From Chloroflexota bacterium (GTDB taxonomy: Bacteria; Chloroflexota; Limnocylindria; Limnocylindrales; CSP1-4), in the NCBI GenBank assembly GCA_021777365.1, contig JAJYDP010000312.1:1-6189 (forward strand): a stretch of DNA of 6,189 nt. Reading direction: 5' to 3'. Below, in pieces: positions 1 through 6,189 of the stretch. The number at the start of each line of letters is the position of its first letter. Positions within the stretch are counted from its first letter, which is position 1. Made by a program: the position numbers and the translations under genes. Under the pieces are notes generated by a model. That model was not told where the DNA came from, did no database searches, and saw only the letters and a program-made list of their open reading frames with translations.

Positions 1-32
1 GCATCTCCGGGGGCCGTTTCGTGCGGGGATTC

Positions 33-110
<78 letters not shown>

Positions 111-117
111 CGCCGGC

Positions 118-126
118 ATTCTAGCA
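118..126 (-). promoter_or_regulatory. Extended -10 promoter of the tRNA-Pro gene (candidate)
   Basis: On the minus strand the bases read TGCTAGAAT: a TGn extension followed by TAGAAT, one mismatch from the sigma-70 consensus TATAAT. The hexamer ends 8 bases before the first base of the mature tRNA, so transcription would begin at or just before the tRNA 5' end. No TTGACA-like -35 hexamer lies at the expected 16-18 base distance; that position is GC-rich (CCGGGG). An AT-rich word of this form in such GC-rich DNA is unlikely by chance, but no transcript start is known. Confidence 0.55.
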
Positions 127-142
127 GAGCCGTTTCCCCTCC

Positions 143-161
143 CCGGCCGTCCACCGGCCGG
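143..161 (-). terminator. GC hairpin between der and tRNA-Pro (possible terminator without U tract)
   Basis: A perfect 7-bp inverted repeat, CCGGCCG and CGGCCGG on the minus strand, encloses a 5-base loop (150-154). It starts 45 bases past the der stop codon and sits just upstream of the tRNA -10 element. No run of T follows on either strand; the next minus-strand bases are GGGAGGGGAAACGG. It is therefore not a classical intrinsic terminator. It could pause or end der transcription, act in 3' end processing, or be a chance product of GC-rich sequence. Confidence 0.3.
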
Positions 162-206
162 TCGGCAGGCTCGACGGAGCATCGTGCGGGACGACCCGGC
201 GACGTC

Positions 207-1901
207 TCAGCGCCGGCGATCCCCCTTGTCCCGCCCGGGCCCGGATCCTCCGCGCCCCGGTCCGGGCCCGGAGCCTCCAGGGCGGGGCGTCCGGCCGCCA
301 CCCGGCCGCGCCGTGCCGCGACCGGCGGGTCGCGCCCGCCGTCGCTCCACCTGCACGCGGGAGCGCGTCCGGAAGACGAGTCGGATGGGCGTGCCGCCGA
401 AGTCGAACGCCTCGCGGATCCGGTTCTCCAGGTACCGCGCGTAGCTGAAGTGCACCGCGTCCCCGTCGCTCACGAAGCAGACGAAGGTCGGCGGCGCCAC
501 CGACGCCTGGGTCGCGTAGTAGAACTTCACCCGCACGCCCCTGACCGACGGCGGCGCCTGCCGGAAGGTGGCATCGGCAAGCAGCCGGTTGAGCTCCCCG
601 GTGGAAACCCGGCGGCGGCGCTGGACGGCGATCTCCATCGCGGCATCCAGCACCCGCCCGACGCGCTGACCGGTGAGGGCACTCACCGCGACGATCGGCG
701 CGAAGTCCAGGAAGGGGGCCTCCCGCCGCACGGCGGCGACGTACGCGTCGAACGTCCCCGGCTCCTTCTCCACCAGGTCCCACTTGTTGAGCGCGACGAC
801 GAGCCCCTTCCCCTCCTCCACCACGTAGCCGGCCACGTGGGCGTCCTGGCGGGTGAGCCCGTCGACGCTGTCGAGGACCAGCACCGCCACGTCGCACCGC
901 TCGAGCGCACGGAGTGCCCGCAGGGCCGAGTACCGCTCCGACTCGGGCCCGCCGGCGACCCTGCCCCGGCGACGCAGCCCGGCCGTGTCGATCAGGGTGA
1001 CGGGGTGCTCGTTCCAGGCGATCTCGGTGTCGATCGCGTCGCGCGTGGTGCCCGGGATCTCGCTGACGATCACGCGCTCCTCGCCGAGCAGCGCGTTGAG
1101 CATCGACGACTTCCCGACGTTGGGCCGGCCCACGATCGCCACCGCCACGGGGGCGTTCAGCGCGGCCTGGTCCGCCTCGGTCCGACGGTCCCACGCGGCT
1201 GCCGCCACATCGGCGGCCCCCGCCTCCTCCTGCTCGTCCGACCGGGCCTCCGCCGGCCCGGTGCCCTCCGTGGGACCGAGATCGACGCCCTGCGCCTCGG
1301 CCAGGGCGACCATCTCGGCCTCCGCCTCGGCGTCCGCCTCGCGCCGCTTCCGCTCGATCTCCTCGGGGCTCTCCGGGGGCAACTGCCAGACCACCGCGTC
1401 GAGCAGGTCGCCGGTCCCCCGCCCGTGCAGGGCGCTGACGGCGTAGGTCTCCTCCCACCCGTAGCGGTGGAACTCCGCGCCCTCGTACTCGCGCCGGTCG
1501 CTGTCCGCCTTGTTCACGGCCACGATCACCGGGACCGTGGCGCCCCGCAGGAGCTCCGCGGCCTCCTGGTCGGCCGGCGTCTCTCCCGTCGCGGCATCCA
1601 CCACGAACAGCACGAGGTCGGCCTCGTCGATGGCCATGCGCGCCTGCTCCTGGACCTTGGCCTCGATGGGATCGCCGGGGCGGCGTTCGAGGCCGCCGGT
1701 GTCCACCACCACGAAGCGCCGACCGTTCCACTCGGCCTGCCCGTACAGCCGGTCCCGGGTGGTGCGGGCACGGTCCTCGACGATGGCGGCGCGCTCCCCG
1801 ACGATCCGGTTGAAGAGCGTGCTCTTGCCCACGTTGGGACGGCCGACGATGGCGACGATGGGGAGGCCGTGGACCGGCCTCGCCGCGGGACGTGCCGGCA
1901 T
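207..1901 (-). CDS. der: Ribosome biogenesis GTPase Der (EngA), with long linker and basic tail
   Basis: Der is an essential cytoplasmic protein with two tandem GTPase domains that binds the 50S subunit during late assembly. Domain 1 has G1 GRPNVGKS (residues 20-27), G3 DTGG (67-70), G4 NKAD (130-133) and G5 SAL (156-158). Domain 2 has G1 GRPNVGKS (258-265), G2 PGTTRD (283-288), G3 DTAG (305-308), G4 NKWD (372-375) and G5 SAL (407-409). A KH-like domain (about 425-512) ends in PIRLVFRTR. At 564 residues it exceeds the usual 430-490. The excess is an acidic, Ala/Glu-rich linker between the GTPase domains (about 177-250) and a Gly/Pro/Arg-rich tail (about 517-564). In domain 1 the G2 stretch reads EDRARTTRD, lacking the usual Pro-Gly before the TRD. 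The ATG lies 3 bases after the ispH stop, with GGAGGG at 1909-1914 as ribosome binding site. It is the last protein gene of the cluster. Confidence 0.96.
   Translation of the reverse strand: MPARPAARPVHGLPIVAIVGRPNVGKSTLFNRIVGERAAIVEDRARTTRDRLYGQAEWNGRRFVVVDTGGLERRPGDPIEAKVQEQARMAIDEADLVLFVVDAATGETPADQEAAELLRGATVPVIVAVNKADSDRREYEGAEFHRYGWEETYAVSALHGRGTGDLLDAVVWQLPPESPEEIERKRREADAEAEAEMVALAEAQGVDLGPTEGTGPAEARSDEQEEAGAADVAAAAWDRRTEADQAALNAPVAVAIVGRPNVGKSSMLNALLGEERVIVSEIPGTTRDAIDTEIAWNEHPVTLIDTAGLRRRGRVAGGPESERYSALRALRALERCDVAVLVLDSVDGLTRQDAHVAGYVVEEGKGLVVALNKWDLVEKEPGTFDAYVAAVRREAPFLDFAPIVAVSALTGQRVGRVLDAAMEIAVQRRRRVSTGELNRLLADATFRQAPPSVRGVRVKFYYATQASVAPPTFVCFVSDGDAVHFSYARYLENRIREAFDFGGTPIRLVFRTRSRVQVERRRARPAGRGTARPGGGRTPRPGGSGPGPGRGGSGPGRDKGDRRR
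235..278 (-). repeat. Two-copy 17-bp direct repeat in the der 3' end
   Basis: Two 17-bp copies (235-251 and 262-278) differ at one base and are offset by 27 bases, that is nine codons. On the minus strand each reads GGAGG, then A or C, then TCCGGGCCCGG, and both encode Gly-Gly-Ser-Gly-Pro-Gly within the disordered tail of Der. The spacing by whole codons suggests in-frame duplication inside a low-complexity tail. Confidence 0.6.
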
Positions 1902-1904
1902 GAC

Positions 1905-2870
1905 TCAGCCCTCCGCCGGGGCGGCGCCGGACGGAACGCTGCTGGTGCGGTACGTGGAATCCGCCACGCGGCGCAGCGATGCATCGGCCAGCTCGGCGGC
2001 GCGCGCCCGGACCTCCGTTGTCCCGGCCAGCTCGTAGATCCGACGCGTGACCGCCTGGAGATCCTCGATCGGCGTCGAGGTGCCGCCGGTGACGCCCACC
2101 ACCTCGGCGTCGCCGAAGAGATCCGGGTCCTGCAGGTCCGCCGGTGATTCGATCTGCACCACGGGGGTCCCCGCGATCCGGCAGAGGCGCGTGAGCTCCT
2201 TGGTGTTCGCGCTGCTCCGGCCCCCGACCACCACCATGTGGTCGACCGCCGCCGCGGCCTCCATGGTGTCCTGCTGGCGGCGGATCGTCACGGGGCAGAT
2301 CGTGTTGACGATCTTGAGCTCGTGGCAGCGGCCCACCAGGTAGGCGGCGAGCTTCTCGAACTTCCACGGCGGCTGCGTGCTCTGGCTGATGAGCGCGATC
2401 CGCTTGGTGCGCGGGATGCGGCCCCAGTCCTCCTCTTCGTCGACCACGATCGCGCCGGGCGCGAAGCCCAGCAGGCCGACGACCTCGGGGTGCCTGGGCG
2501 TGCCGAGGAGCACGATCGTGTAGCCCTCGTCCACCAGCCGGGCGAGCGCTCGCTGCTCCTGGATCACCCAGGTGCACGTGCCGTCGATCACCTCGAGGCC
2601 ACGCGTCCTGGCGCGCTCCATCACTTCCGGCGTCACGCCGTGGGCGCGGATCACCACCGCCGCGCCCTCGCGCACCTCGTCCAGGGTGCCCACCGTCCGG
2701 ATCCCCTGCGCCTCGAGCTGCTCGATCACGCCCTCGTTGTGGACGACCTGGCCGAGGGTATGGGTCGGCTTCCCCTCCGCGGCGGCCGTCTTCGCGTAGT
2801 CGATCGCCTCGCGGACGCCGTAGCAGAAACCGGTGCGGCGCGTGATGAGGACGTCTCGAACCTTGCCCAT
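1905..2870 (-). CDS. ispH: 4-hydroxy-3-methylbut-2-enyl diphosphate reductase (IspH/LytB)
   Basis: IspH is the [4Fe-4S] enzyme that reduces HMBPP to isopentenyl and dimethylallyl diphosphate, the last step of the MEP pathway. The protein has 321 residues, usual for the family. The three cluster cysteines are visible: C16 in GFCYGV, C99 in DGTCTWV and C192 in NTICPVT. Substrate-site residues by comparison with E. coli are H44 (VVHNEGV), H77 (RAHGV), H127 and E129 (RHPEVVG), T165 (ISQST), S220 and N222 (SSANT) and S265 (GGTSTP). Departures from the usual pattern are Thr instead of Pro after the second cysteine, Gln106 where a His is common, and GT instead of GH at 123-124. About 35 C-terminal residues past the core look disordered. 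The ATG is 7 bases after the cmk stop; no good Shine-Dalgarno is seen and no nearby in-frame alternative start exists. Its place between cmk and der suggests cotranscription. Confidence 0.95.
   Translation of the reverse strand: MGKVRDVLITRRTGFCYGVREAIDYAKTAAAEGKPTHTLGQVVHNEGVIEQLEAQGIRTVGTLDEVREGAAVVIRAHGVTPEVMERARTRGLEVIDGTCTWVIQEQRALARLVDEGYTIVLLGTPRHPEVVGLLGFAPGAIVVDEEEDWGRIPRTKRIALISQSTQPPWKFEKLAAYLVGRCHELKIVNTICPVTIRRQQDTMEAAAAVDHMVVVGGRSSANTKELTRLCRIAGTPVVQIESPADLQDPDLFGDAEVVGVTGGTSTPIEDLQAVTRRIYELAGTTEVRARAAELADASLRRVADSTYRTSSVPSGAAPAEG
1909..1914 (-). promoter_or_regulatory. Ribosome binding site of der
   Basis: The minus strand reads GGAGGG, 7 bases before the der ATG, inside the last codons of ispH. 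It fixes the der start at 1901. Confidence 0.7.
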
Positions 2871-2877
2871 GGGACCG

Positions 2878-3657
2878 TCATTGTGGCACGGACGATCCCG
2901 CGGGGCCGCCGCCCGCGGCTCCCCCGGCCTGCGGGAGGGCCCGGATCAGGGCCACCACCGCGTCCACGGCCTGCTCGAGGGTGAACCCGTCGGTGCGGAT
3001 CACCACCGCGTCGGGCGCCACGCGGAGCGGAGCGGTCTCCCGGCCGCTGTCCGTGGCGTCGCGCGCCCGCAGCTCGTCGAGCGTGCGCCGGGCGTCCGCA
3101 CTCTCTGCGTCGTGCGCCGCGATGCCGCGCTCCAGGCCCCGCCGGCGCGCCCGTTCGGCCAGCGATGCGTCCAGGTAGATCTTGAGGTCCGCGTCCGGCA
3201 GCACCACGGTGCCGATATCGCGCCCGGCCACGACGATCCCGCCGCCCAGTGCCAGCTCGCGCTGCCGCGGCAGGAGCGCCGTCCGCAGCTCCGGCTGCCG
3301 CGACACCTCGCTCACGGCCCGGTCGATCTCGGGGACGTGCACCAGGCCGGTGACCTCCCGCCCGGCCGCCAGGACCCGCGTGTAGCGGCCCGCCTCGTCC
3401 GCCTCGAGGCGCAGGTCGGGGACCAGGGCGGCGAGCGCCGGCCCGTCGTCGAGGGGGACGCGGCGCTGCAGCGCCAGCCAGGTCGCGGCGCGGTAGAAGA
3501 GCCCGCTGTCGCAGAAGCGGAACCCGAGCCGCGCCGCGGCCATCGCGCCCACGGTGCTCTTGCCGCTCGAACCCGGGCCGTCCAGCGCCACCACCGGGGC
3601 GCCGCGCGCCTCTCCCGCGATCTCTCCGTCCCTCCCCGGCCTCGCGCCGCGCGCCAC
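2878..3657 (-). CDS. cmk: Cytidylate kinase
   Basis: Cmk phosphorylates CMP and dCMP with ATP in pyrimidine salvage and nucleotide recycling. Visible motifs are the Walker A loop GPGSSGKST (residues 27-35), DSGLFYR of the nucleoside monophosphate site (50-56), GRDIGT (145-150) followed by VLPDADLKIYLDAS, an Arg-rich lid (RARRR, 169-173), and RDATDSGR then APL (199-211), typical of the family end. Usual bacterial Cmk has GPAGSGKST; the GPGSS form keeps the Walker A pattern. The length of 259 residues is slightly above the usual 220-230 because of a polar N-terminal extension of about 20 residues and a Gly/Ala-rich tail. The start is uncertain. The GTG at 3657, 10 bases past the rluB stop, gives the longest frame but has no clear ribosome binding site. 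A GTG at 3592-3594 (codon 22) would give the family-like start VALDGP. Confidence 0.93.
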   Translation of the reverse strand: MARGARPGRDGEIAGEARGAPVVALDGPGSSGKSTVGAMAAARLGFRFCDSGLFYRAATWLALQRRVPLDDGPALAALVPDLRLEADEAGRYTRVLAAGREVTGLVHVPEIDRAVSEVSRQPELRTALLPRQRELALGGGIVVAGRDIGTVVLPDADLKIYLDASLAERARRRGLERGIAAHDAESADARRTLDELRARDATDSGRETAPLRVAPDAVVIRTDGFTLEQAVDAVVALIRALPQAGGAAGGGPAGSSVPQ

Positions 3658-3667
3658 CCGAGCGCGG

Positions 3668-4531
3668 CTACCGACGCCGGACAGGGTAGTCCAGCACGGC
3701 GGCCTCCGCGTCCCGACGCTGAGGCGGGGGCCCCCGACGGCGGCCCGGAGACGGAGACGGAGACGGGGCCGCGGCCAGGCGCGCCGCCTCGGCAGGCGTG
3801 AGACGGCGAGCCTGCCCTGGCCGGAGCCCGCCCAGCCGCACCCTGCCGATGCGAACCCGGACGAGCCGCGCCACCGGCGCCTCCACCGCCGCGAACATCC
3901 GCCGCACCTGGCGCTTCCAGCCCTGGCGGAGCGTGGCCCGGTACCATGCCAGGCCGGGCGGCGCGTCGGCGCCCAGCAAGTCGAGCAGCGCCCCCGTCTC
4001 GGTCCGCGTGGCAGGGCGCAGGTCGACGAGGGTGGCCCGGCCCTCCTCGAGGTCGATCCCGTCGAGGAGCGCCCACGCCTGCCCGGGGCGGAGCGGCTCC
4101 GGCAGGCCGACTGCGTACTCGCGATCCACGCCGTGCGACGGGTGCAGCACCCGCTGCGACCAGTCGCCGTCGTTCGTCATGAGCAGCAGGCCCTCGGACT
4201 CCCGGTCGAGGCGACCCACCGGGTAGAGCCGGCGGGCAGCCGTCACGACGTCGGGCGGCAGCAGGTCGACCACGGTGCGGTCCGCATGCCGATCCGCCAC
4301 CGTGCTGGTGACTCCCCGGGGCTTGTGCAGCGCAAGGTAGACGGAGCCCGCGCGGGCCGGCAGCGGGTGCCCGTCGACCTCGATCGCCTGCCGCTCCGGG
4401 TCCACCACGGTGCCCGGCTCCGCGGCCACCCCGTCCACCCTGACCCTGCCGGCGGCGATCATCCCTTCCGCGGCGCGCCGGGACGCCACGCCCGCGTCGG
4501 CGAGGGCCTTCTGCAGCCGGACGCGCGGCAT
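3668..4531 (-). CDS. rluB: 23S rRNA pseudouridine synthase, RsuA/RluB family
   Basis: Enzymes of this family convert one uridine in rRNA to pseudouridine; RluB acts on the 23S peptidyl transferase region. Residues 3-54 form an S4 RNA-binding domain (RLQKALADAGVASRR, then GRVRVDG). The catalytic domain follows: HKPRGVTST (69-77), GRLDRESEGLLLMTNDGD with catalytic Asp109, LHPSHGVDREYAV (129-141) and KRQVRRMF (206-213). The length is 287 residues. The C-terminal tail from about residue 256 is low-complexity Ser-Pro, Arg and Pro. The frame is open 31 codons farther upstream to a possible start at 4624, but that stretch overlaps scpB and is Arg/Pro-rich. The ATG at 4531 is preferred: it gives the family start, lies 4 bases past the scpB stop and has GGAG 9 bases upstream. 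The scpB-rluB neighbourhood is widely conserved. Assignment to RluB rather than RsuA rests on that context. Confidence 0.93.
   Translation of the reverse strand: MPRVRLQKALADAGVASRRAAEGMIAAGRVRVDGVAAEPGTVVDPERQAIEVDGHPLPARAGSVYLALHKPRGVTSTVADRHADRTVVDLLPPDVVTAARRLYPVGRLDRESEGLLLMTNDGDWSQRVLHPSHGVDREYAVGLPEPLRPGQAWALLDGIDLEEGRATLVDLRPATRTETGALLDLLGADAPPGLAWYRATLRQGWKRQVRRMFAAVEAPVARLVRVRIGRVRLGGLRPGQARRLTPAEAARLAAAPSPSPSPGRRRGPPPQRRDAEAAVLDYPVRRR
3747..3764 (-). repeat. Three-copy hexanucleotide repeat in rluB
   Basis: The plus strand reads GGAGAC three times in tandem. In the rluB frame on the minus strand this region codes for a Ser-Pro-Ser-Pro-Ser-Pro run in the disordered C-terminal tail. 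Gain or loss of a unit would keep the frame. Confidence 0.7.
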
Positions 4532-4535
4532 CCGG

Positions 4536-5228
4536 TCAGGCTCCGTCGTCCCGGTCGGCCCCGGGAGCCGCGCCGGTCGAGGCCTCCTCGCCGGCCTCCG
4601 CCAGCCGCGCGGCGATCTCGGCATCCAGCGCGGGCAGTTCGTCCAGCGAGGTCAGGCCGAAGCGCTCGAGGAACTCGAAGCTCGTTCCGTACAGGATCGG
4701 CCGCCCGGGCGTATCCGACCGGCCCTCCTCCATGATCAACCGTCGGTGGAGCAGCGAGCGCACCACGTAGTCCGAGTCGACGCCACGGATCCGCTCGATG
4801 ACGGCACGGGTCACGGGCTGGCGGTAGGCGACGATGGCCAGCGTCTCCAGCGCGGCCGGGGTAAGCCGGATCCCCTCTGCGCCCACGTAGCGGGCGATCA
4901 GGCCCCCGGCCTCGGGCGCCGTGGCCAGCGCCACCCGGTCGCCCGCGGCGAGCAGCCGGATGCCCCGGTGGGCGAGCTCCACCTCCAGGTCGCCCAGGCG
5001 CGCGTCCACGGTGTCCTGGTCCACTCCCGCCAGGCTCGCGAGCTCGCGGCGCGCCAGGGGTCGCTCCGCCACGAAGAGGAGTGCCTCCAGCTGGGCCACG
5101 CTGAGCTCGCCGGCAGGAGCCTCCGCCGCCCCGGCCTGCGTCGCGGCGGGGGCCTCCGCTCCCCCATCCGCCGGCCGGTCGGCACCGGCAGGCAGCTGCC
5201 CGCCCGGCGTTTCGTCCACCGTGGTCAC
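4536..5228 (-). CDS. scpB: Segregation and condensation protein B
   Basis: ScpB forms dimers that bind ScpA and so complete the SMC-ScpAB condensin that compacts and separates chromosomes. The conserved region starts at about residue 42 with LEALLFVAERPL (47-58), the first winged helix. The second winged helix holds LTPAALETLAIVAYRQPVTR (122-141), then IRGVDS (147-152), GRSDTPGRPILYGTS (169-183) and FLERFGLTSLDELP (186-199), the most diagnostic block of the family. The length of 230 residues includes a 41-residue Ala/Gly/Pro-rich N-terminal extension and an acidic tail, both probably disordered. The GTG start overlaps the scpA stop as GTGA (4 bases shared), with GGAGGA 6 bases upstream inside scpA, which points to translational coupling. 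A GTG at codon 4 is a less likely start. Confidence 0.96.
   Translation of the reverse strand: MTTVDETPGGQLPAGADRPADGGAEAPAATQAGAAEAPAGELSVAQLEALLFVAERPLARRELASLAGVDQDTVDARLGDLEVELAHRGIRLLAAGDRVALATAPEAGGLIARYVGAEGIRLTPAALETLAIVAYRQPVTRAVIERIRGVDSDYVVRSLLHRRLIMEEGRSDTPGRPILYGTSFEFLERFGLTSLDELPALDAEIAARLAEAGEEASTGAAPGADRDDGA
4541..4545 (-). promoter_or_regulatory. Ribosome binding site of rluB
   Basis: The minus strand reads CGGAG, with GGAG 9 bases before the ATG at 4531 and inside the end of scpB. It supports this start over the longer open frame to 4624. Confidence 0.5.
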
Positions 5229-6082
5229 GCGAAGTCCTCCAGCGACTCGTCGATTGGCGCCTGGTCCGTGCCGCCCCGCCCGTCACCCGGCTCCAGCGCC
5301 CGGCACCGGATCGGGCCCCACGGGCGGTCCTGCTCGACCGCGATCTCGTGGCGCTTCACCAGCTCCAGCATGGCCAGGAAGGTGACCGCCGCGAGGACCC
5401 GGTCGCGGGTTCCGTCGAGCAGGTCCTGCAGGACCACCACCGGCGCGCGGCGGATGGCGGCCCGGATCGCCTCCGCACGCTCGGCCAGGGTGATGGTGCG
5501 GCGGACCACGTCGGGAGGCGGCGGAGCCGGTGCGACGAGCCGAAGCGCCCGCTGCAGCGCGGCACCCAGCACGGCCGGGTCGAAGGGTGGCTCCGCCGGC
5601 GGCCGCGCGCCCGCCAGTCCCGCCGCCAGCGCCGCGGCAGGCTCCCGCCGGACCAGCGGCCCCACCTGGGCGTGCTCACGGAGCCAGGCGCCGGCGTCCC
5701 GGTAGGCACGGTAGACGATGAGTCGGCGCCGCAGTTCCACCTCCGGGTCCGGGCCCTCCTCGATCCCGGCGACCGGTTCGGGCGCCGGTTCGGCCGGCAG
5801 CAGCGCGCGTGACTTGATGAGGATGAGCTGGGCCGCCACGGCCACGAAGGCGCTCAGGTACGGGAGCCGGTCCGCCTCGAGATCGCCCATCGCCTCCAGG
5901 TAGGCGCCGGCGAGGTCGCCGAGGGGCACGGTCAGCACGTCCAGCTGGCGCGCCTCGATGAGCGCGAGCAGGAGCGCCAGCGGCCCGTCGAAGGCCGCCG
6001 GGTTCTCGTCCGGAACCTGCCCTGGAGCGGGCAGACCGCCGTCCTCCCGCCGGCCGATCCGCCGCCCTGCGTCGTCCGCCAT
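5225..6082 (-). CDS. scpA: Segregation and condensation protein A
   Basis: ScpA is the kleisin subunit that bridges the SMC heads and carries ScpB in the bacterial condensin. The N-terminal SMC-binding region has FDGPLALLLALI (residues 31-42; the family usually has GPLDLLL), LDVLTVPLGDLAGAYLEAM (47-65) and AAQLILIKSRALLP (83-96). A variable Pro/Ala-rich middle follows. The C-terminal winged helix (about 191-265) ends in TFLAMLELVKRHEIAVEQD and the family-like RPWGPI. The length of 285 residues is ordinary. About 30 polar residues precede the conserved start. The ATG has only a weak ribosome binding site (AGG 5 bases upstream). The frame stays open without a stop from this ATG to the window edge, with no ATG, GTG or TTG in between, so a start beyond the edge cannot be excluded. 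Confidence 0.94.
   Translation of the reverse strand: MADDAGRRIGRREDGGLPAPGQVPDENPAAFDGPLALLLALIEARQLDVLTVPLGDLAGAYLEAMGDLEADRLPYLSAFVAVAAQLILIKSRALLPAEPAPEPVAGIEEGPDPEVELRRRLIVYRAYRDAGAWLREHAQVGPLVRREPAAALAAGLAGARPPAEPPFDPAVLGAALQRALRLVAPAPPPPDVVRRTITLAERAEAIRAAIRRAPVVVLQDLLDGTRDRVLAAVTFLAMLELVKRHEIAVEQDRPWGPIRCRALEPGDGRGGTDQAPIDESLEDFA
5235..5240 (-). promoter_or_regulatory. Ribosome binding site of scpB
   Basis: The minus strand reads GGAGGA, 6 bases before the GTG at 5228 and inside the final codons of scpA. It is the strongest such site in the window and supports the overlapping GTGA start. Confidence 0.75.
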
Positions 6083-6189
6083 CCCTGCCTGCGACGACTC
6101 GCCGGATGGCCCGGCCGGGTGCCCGACGCGGACGCGCGTGGCGCGCTCGGGTTGCCGTGCCTCCTCGAACGAGACGGCGACCGGTGCCC
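6083..6189 (-). other. Region upstream of scpA, no gene assigned
   Basis: These 107 bases to the window edge contain no recognisable promoter, terminator or gene end. All three minus-strand frames are free of stop codons. The frame in phase with scpA reads acceptably as protein (for example VAVSFEEARQPERATRVRVG) but matches no family I recognise. It may be an N-terminal extension of scpA or the overlapping end of an upstream gene in another frame. Confidence 0.4.

Noticed and set aside
1..32. Possible terminator or new gene start downstream of tRNA-Pro
   Set aside because: The 32 bases show no stable hairpin with a T run; the ATG at 2-4 on the minus strand has GGAG directly adjacent, too close to be a proper ribosome binding site, and the window ends.
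234..278. GGGCCC-containing palindromes in the der 3' end as a possible terminator
   Set aside because: They lie inside the coding tail, arise from Gly-Pro codons and are not followed by a T run.
121..2577. 818-codon open frame on the minus strand crossing der and the end of ispH in another frame
   Set aside because: Its translation is almost only Arg, Gly, Ala and Pro with no motif, while the overlapping frames carry unmistakable Der and IspH. Such shadows are expected at this GC content because stop codons are rare.
4532..4624. Longer rluB reading frame starting at 4624
   Set aside because: The extra 31 residues are Arg/Pro-rich, overlap scpB by 89 bases and precede the normal family start; the ATG at 4531 has a better ribosome binding site.
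4410..5705. 431-codon plus-strand open frame opposite rluB, scpB and scpA
   Set aside because: It is antisense to three conserved genes, is low-complexity Arg/Ser/Ala/Pro protein and has no supporting start signal.

Overview
The window is a compact, very GC-rich (about 70% or more by eye), entirely minus-strand stretch of bacterial housekeeping chromosome. Read in the direction of transcription (right to left) it holds scpA, scpB, rluB, cmk, ispH, der and then a proline tRNA gene. All six protein genes are intact. Neighbours are separated by 3 to 10 bases or overlap by 4, so they look like one operon. Start codons are ATG (scpA, rluB, ispH, der) or GTG (scpB, cmk), and every stop is TGA except the TAG of rluB.

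Layout: 6083-6189 is an upstream stretch without a visible gene end. Positions 5225-6082 (scpA) and 4536-5228 (scpB) encode the two non-SMC subunits of the bacterial condensin. Positions 3668-4531 (rluB) encode a large-subunit rRNA pseudouridine synthase. Positions 2878-3657 (cmk) encode cytidylate kinase. Positions 1905-2870 (ispH) encode the last enzyme of the MEP isoprenoid pathway. Positions 207-1901 (der) encode the double-GTPase ribosome assembly factor. After a 97-base gap with a GC hairpin and an extended -10 promoter comes tRNA-Pro(GGG) at 33-109.

The products do not form one pathway. They combine chromosome segregation (ScpA, ScpB), 50S subunit maturation (RluB, Der), CMP/dCMP phosphorylation (Cmk) and isoprenoid precursor synthesis (IspH). 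The order scpA-scpB-rluB-cmk-der is the one known in Actinobacteria such as Mycobacterium. Here ispH sits between cmk and der; a cmk/ispH neighbourhood is also known in Clostridia. The base composition, gene order and motif variants in Cmk, IspH and Der suggest an uncultured or soil/freshwater high-GC lineage, either Chloroflexota (Limnocylindria-like) or a deep actinobacterial group. This placement is inference and weak.

I see no mobile element, CRISPR array, phage gene or defence system, and no new biological system. The points worth a second look are modest: changed residues in normally conserved motifs of IspH and of the first Der GTPase domain, low-complexity insertions and tails on Der, ScpB and RluB, and a nearly leaderless tRNA promoter behind a GC hairpin.
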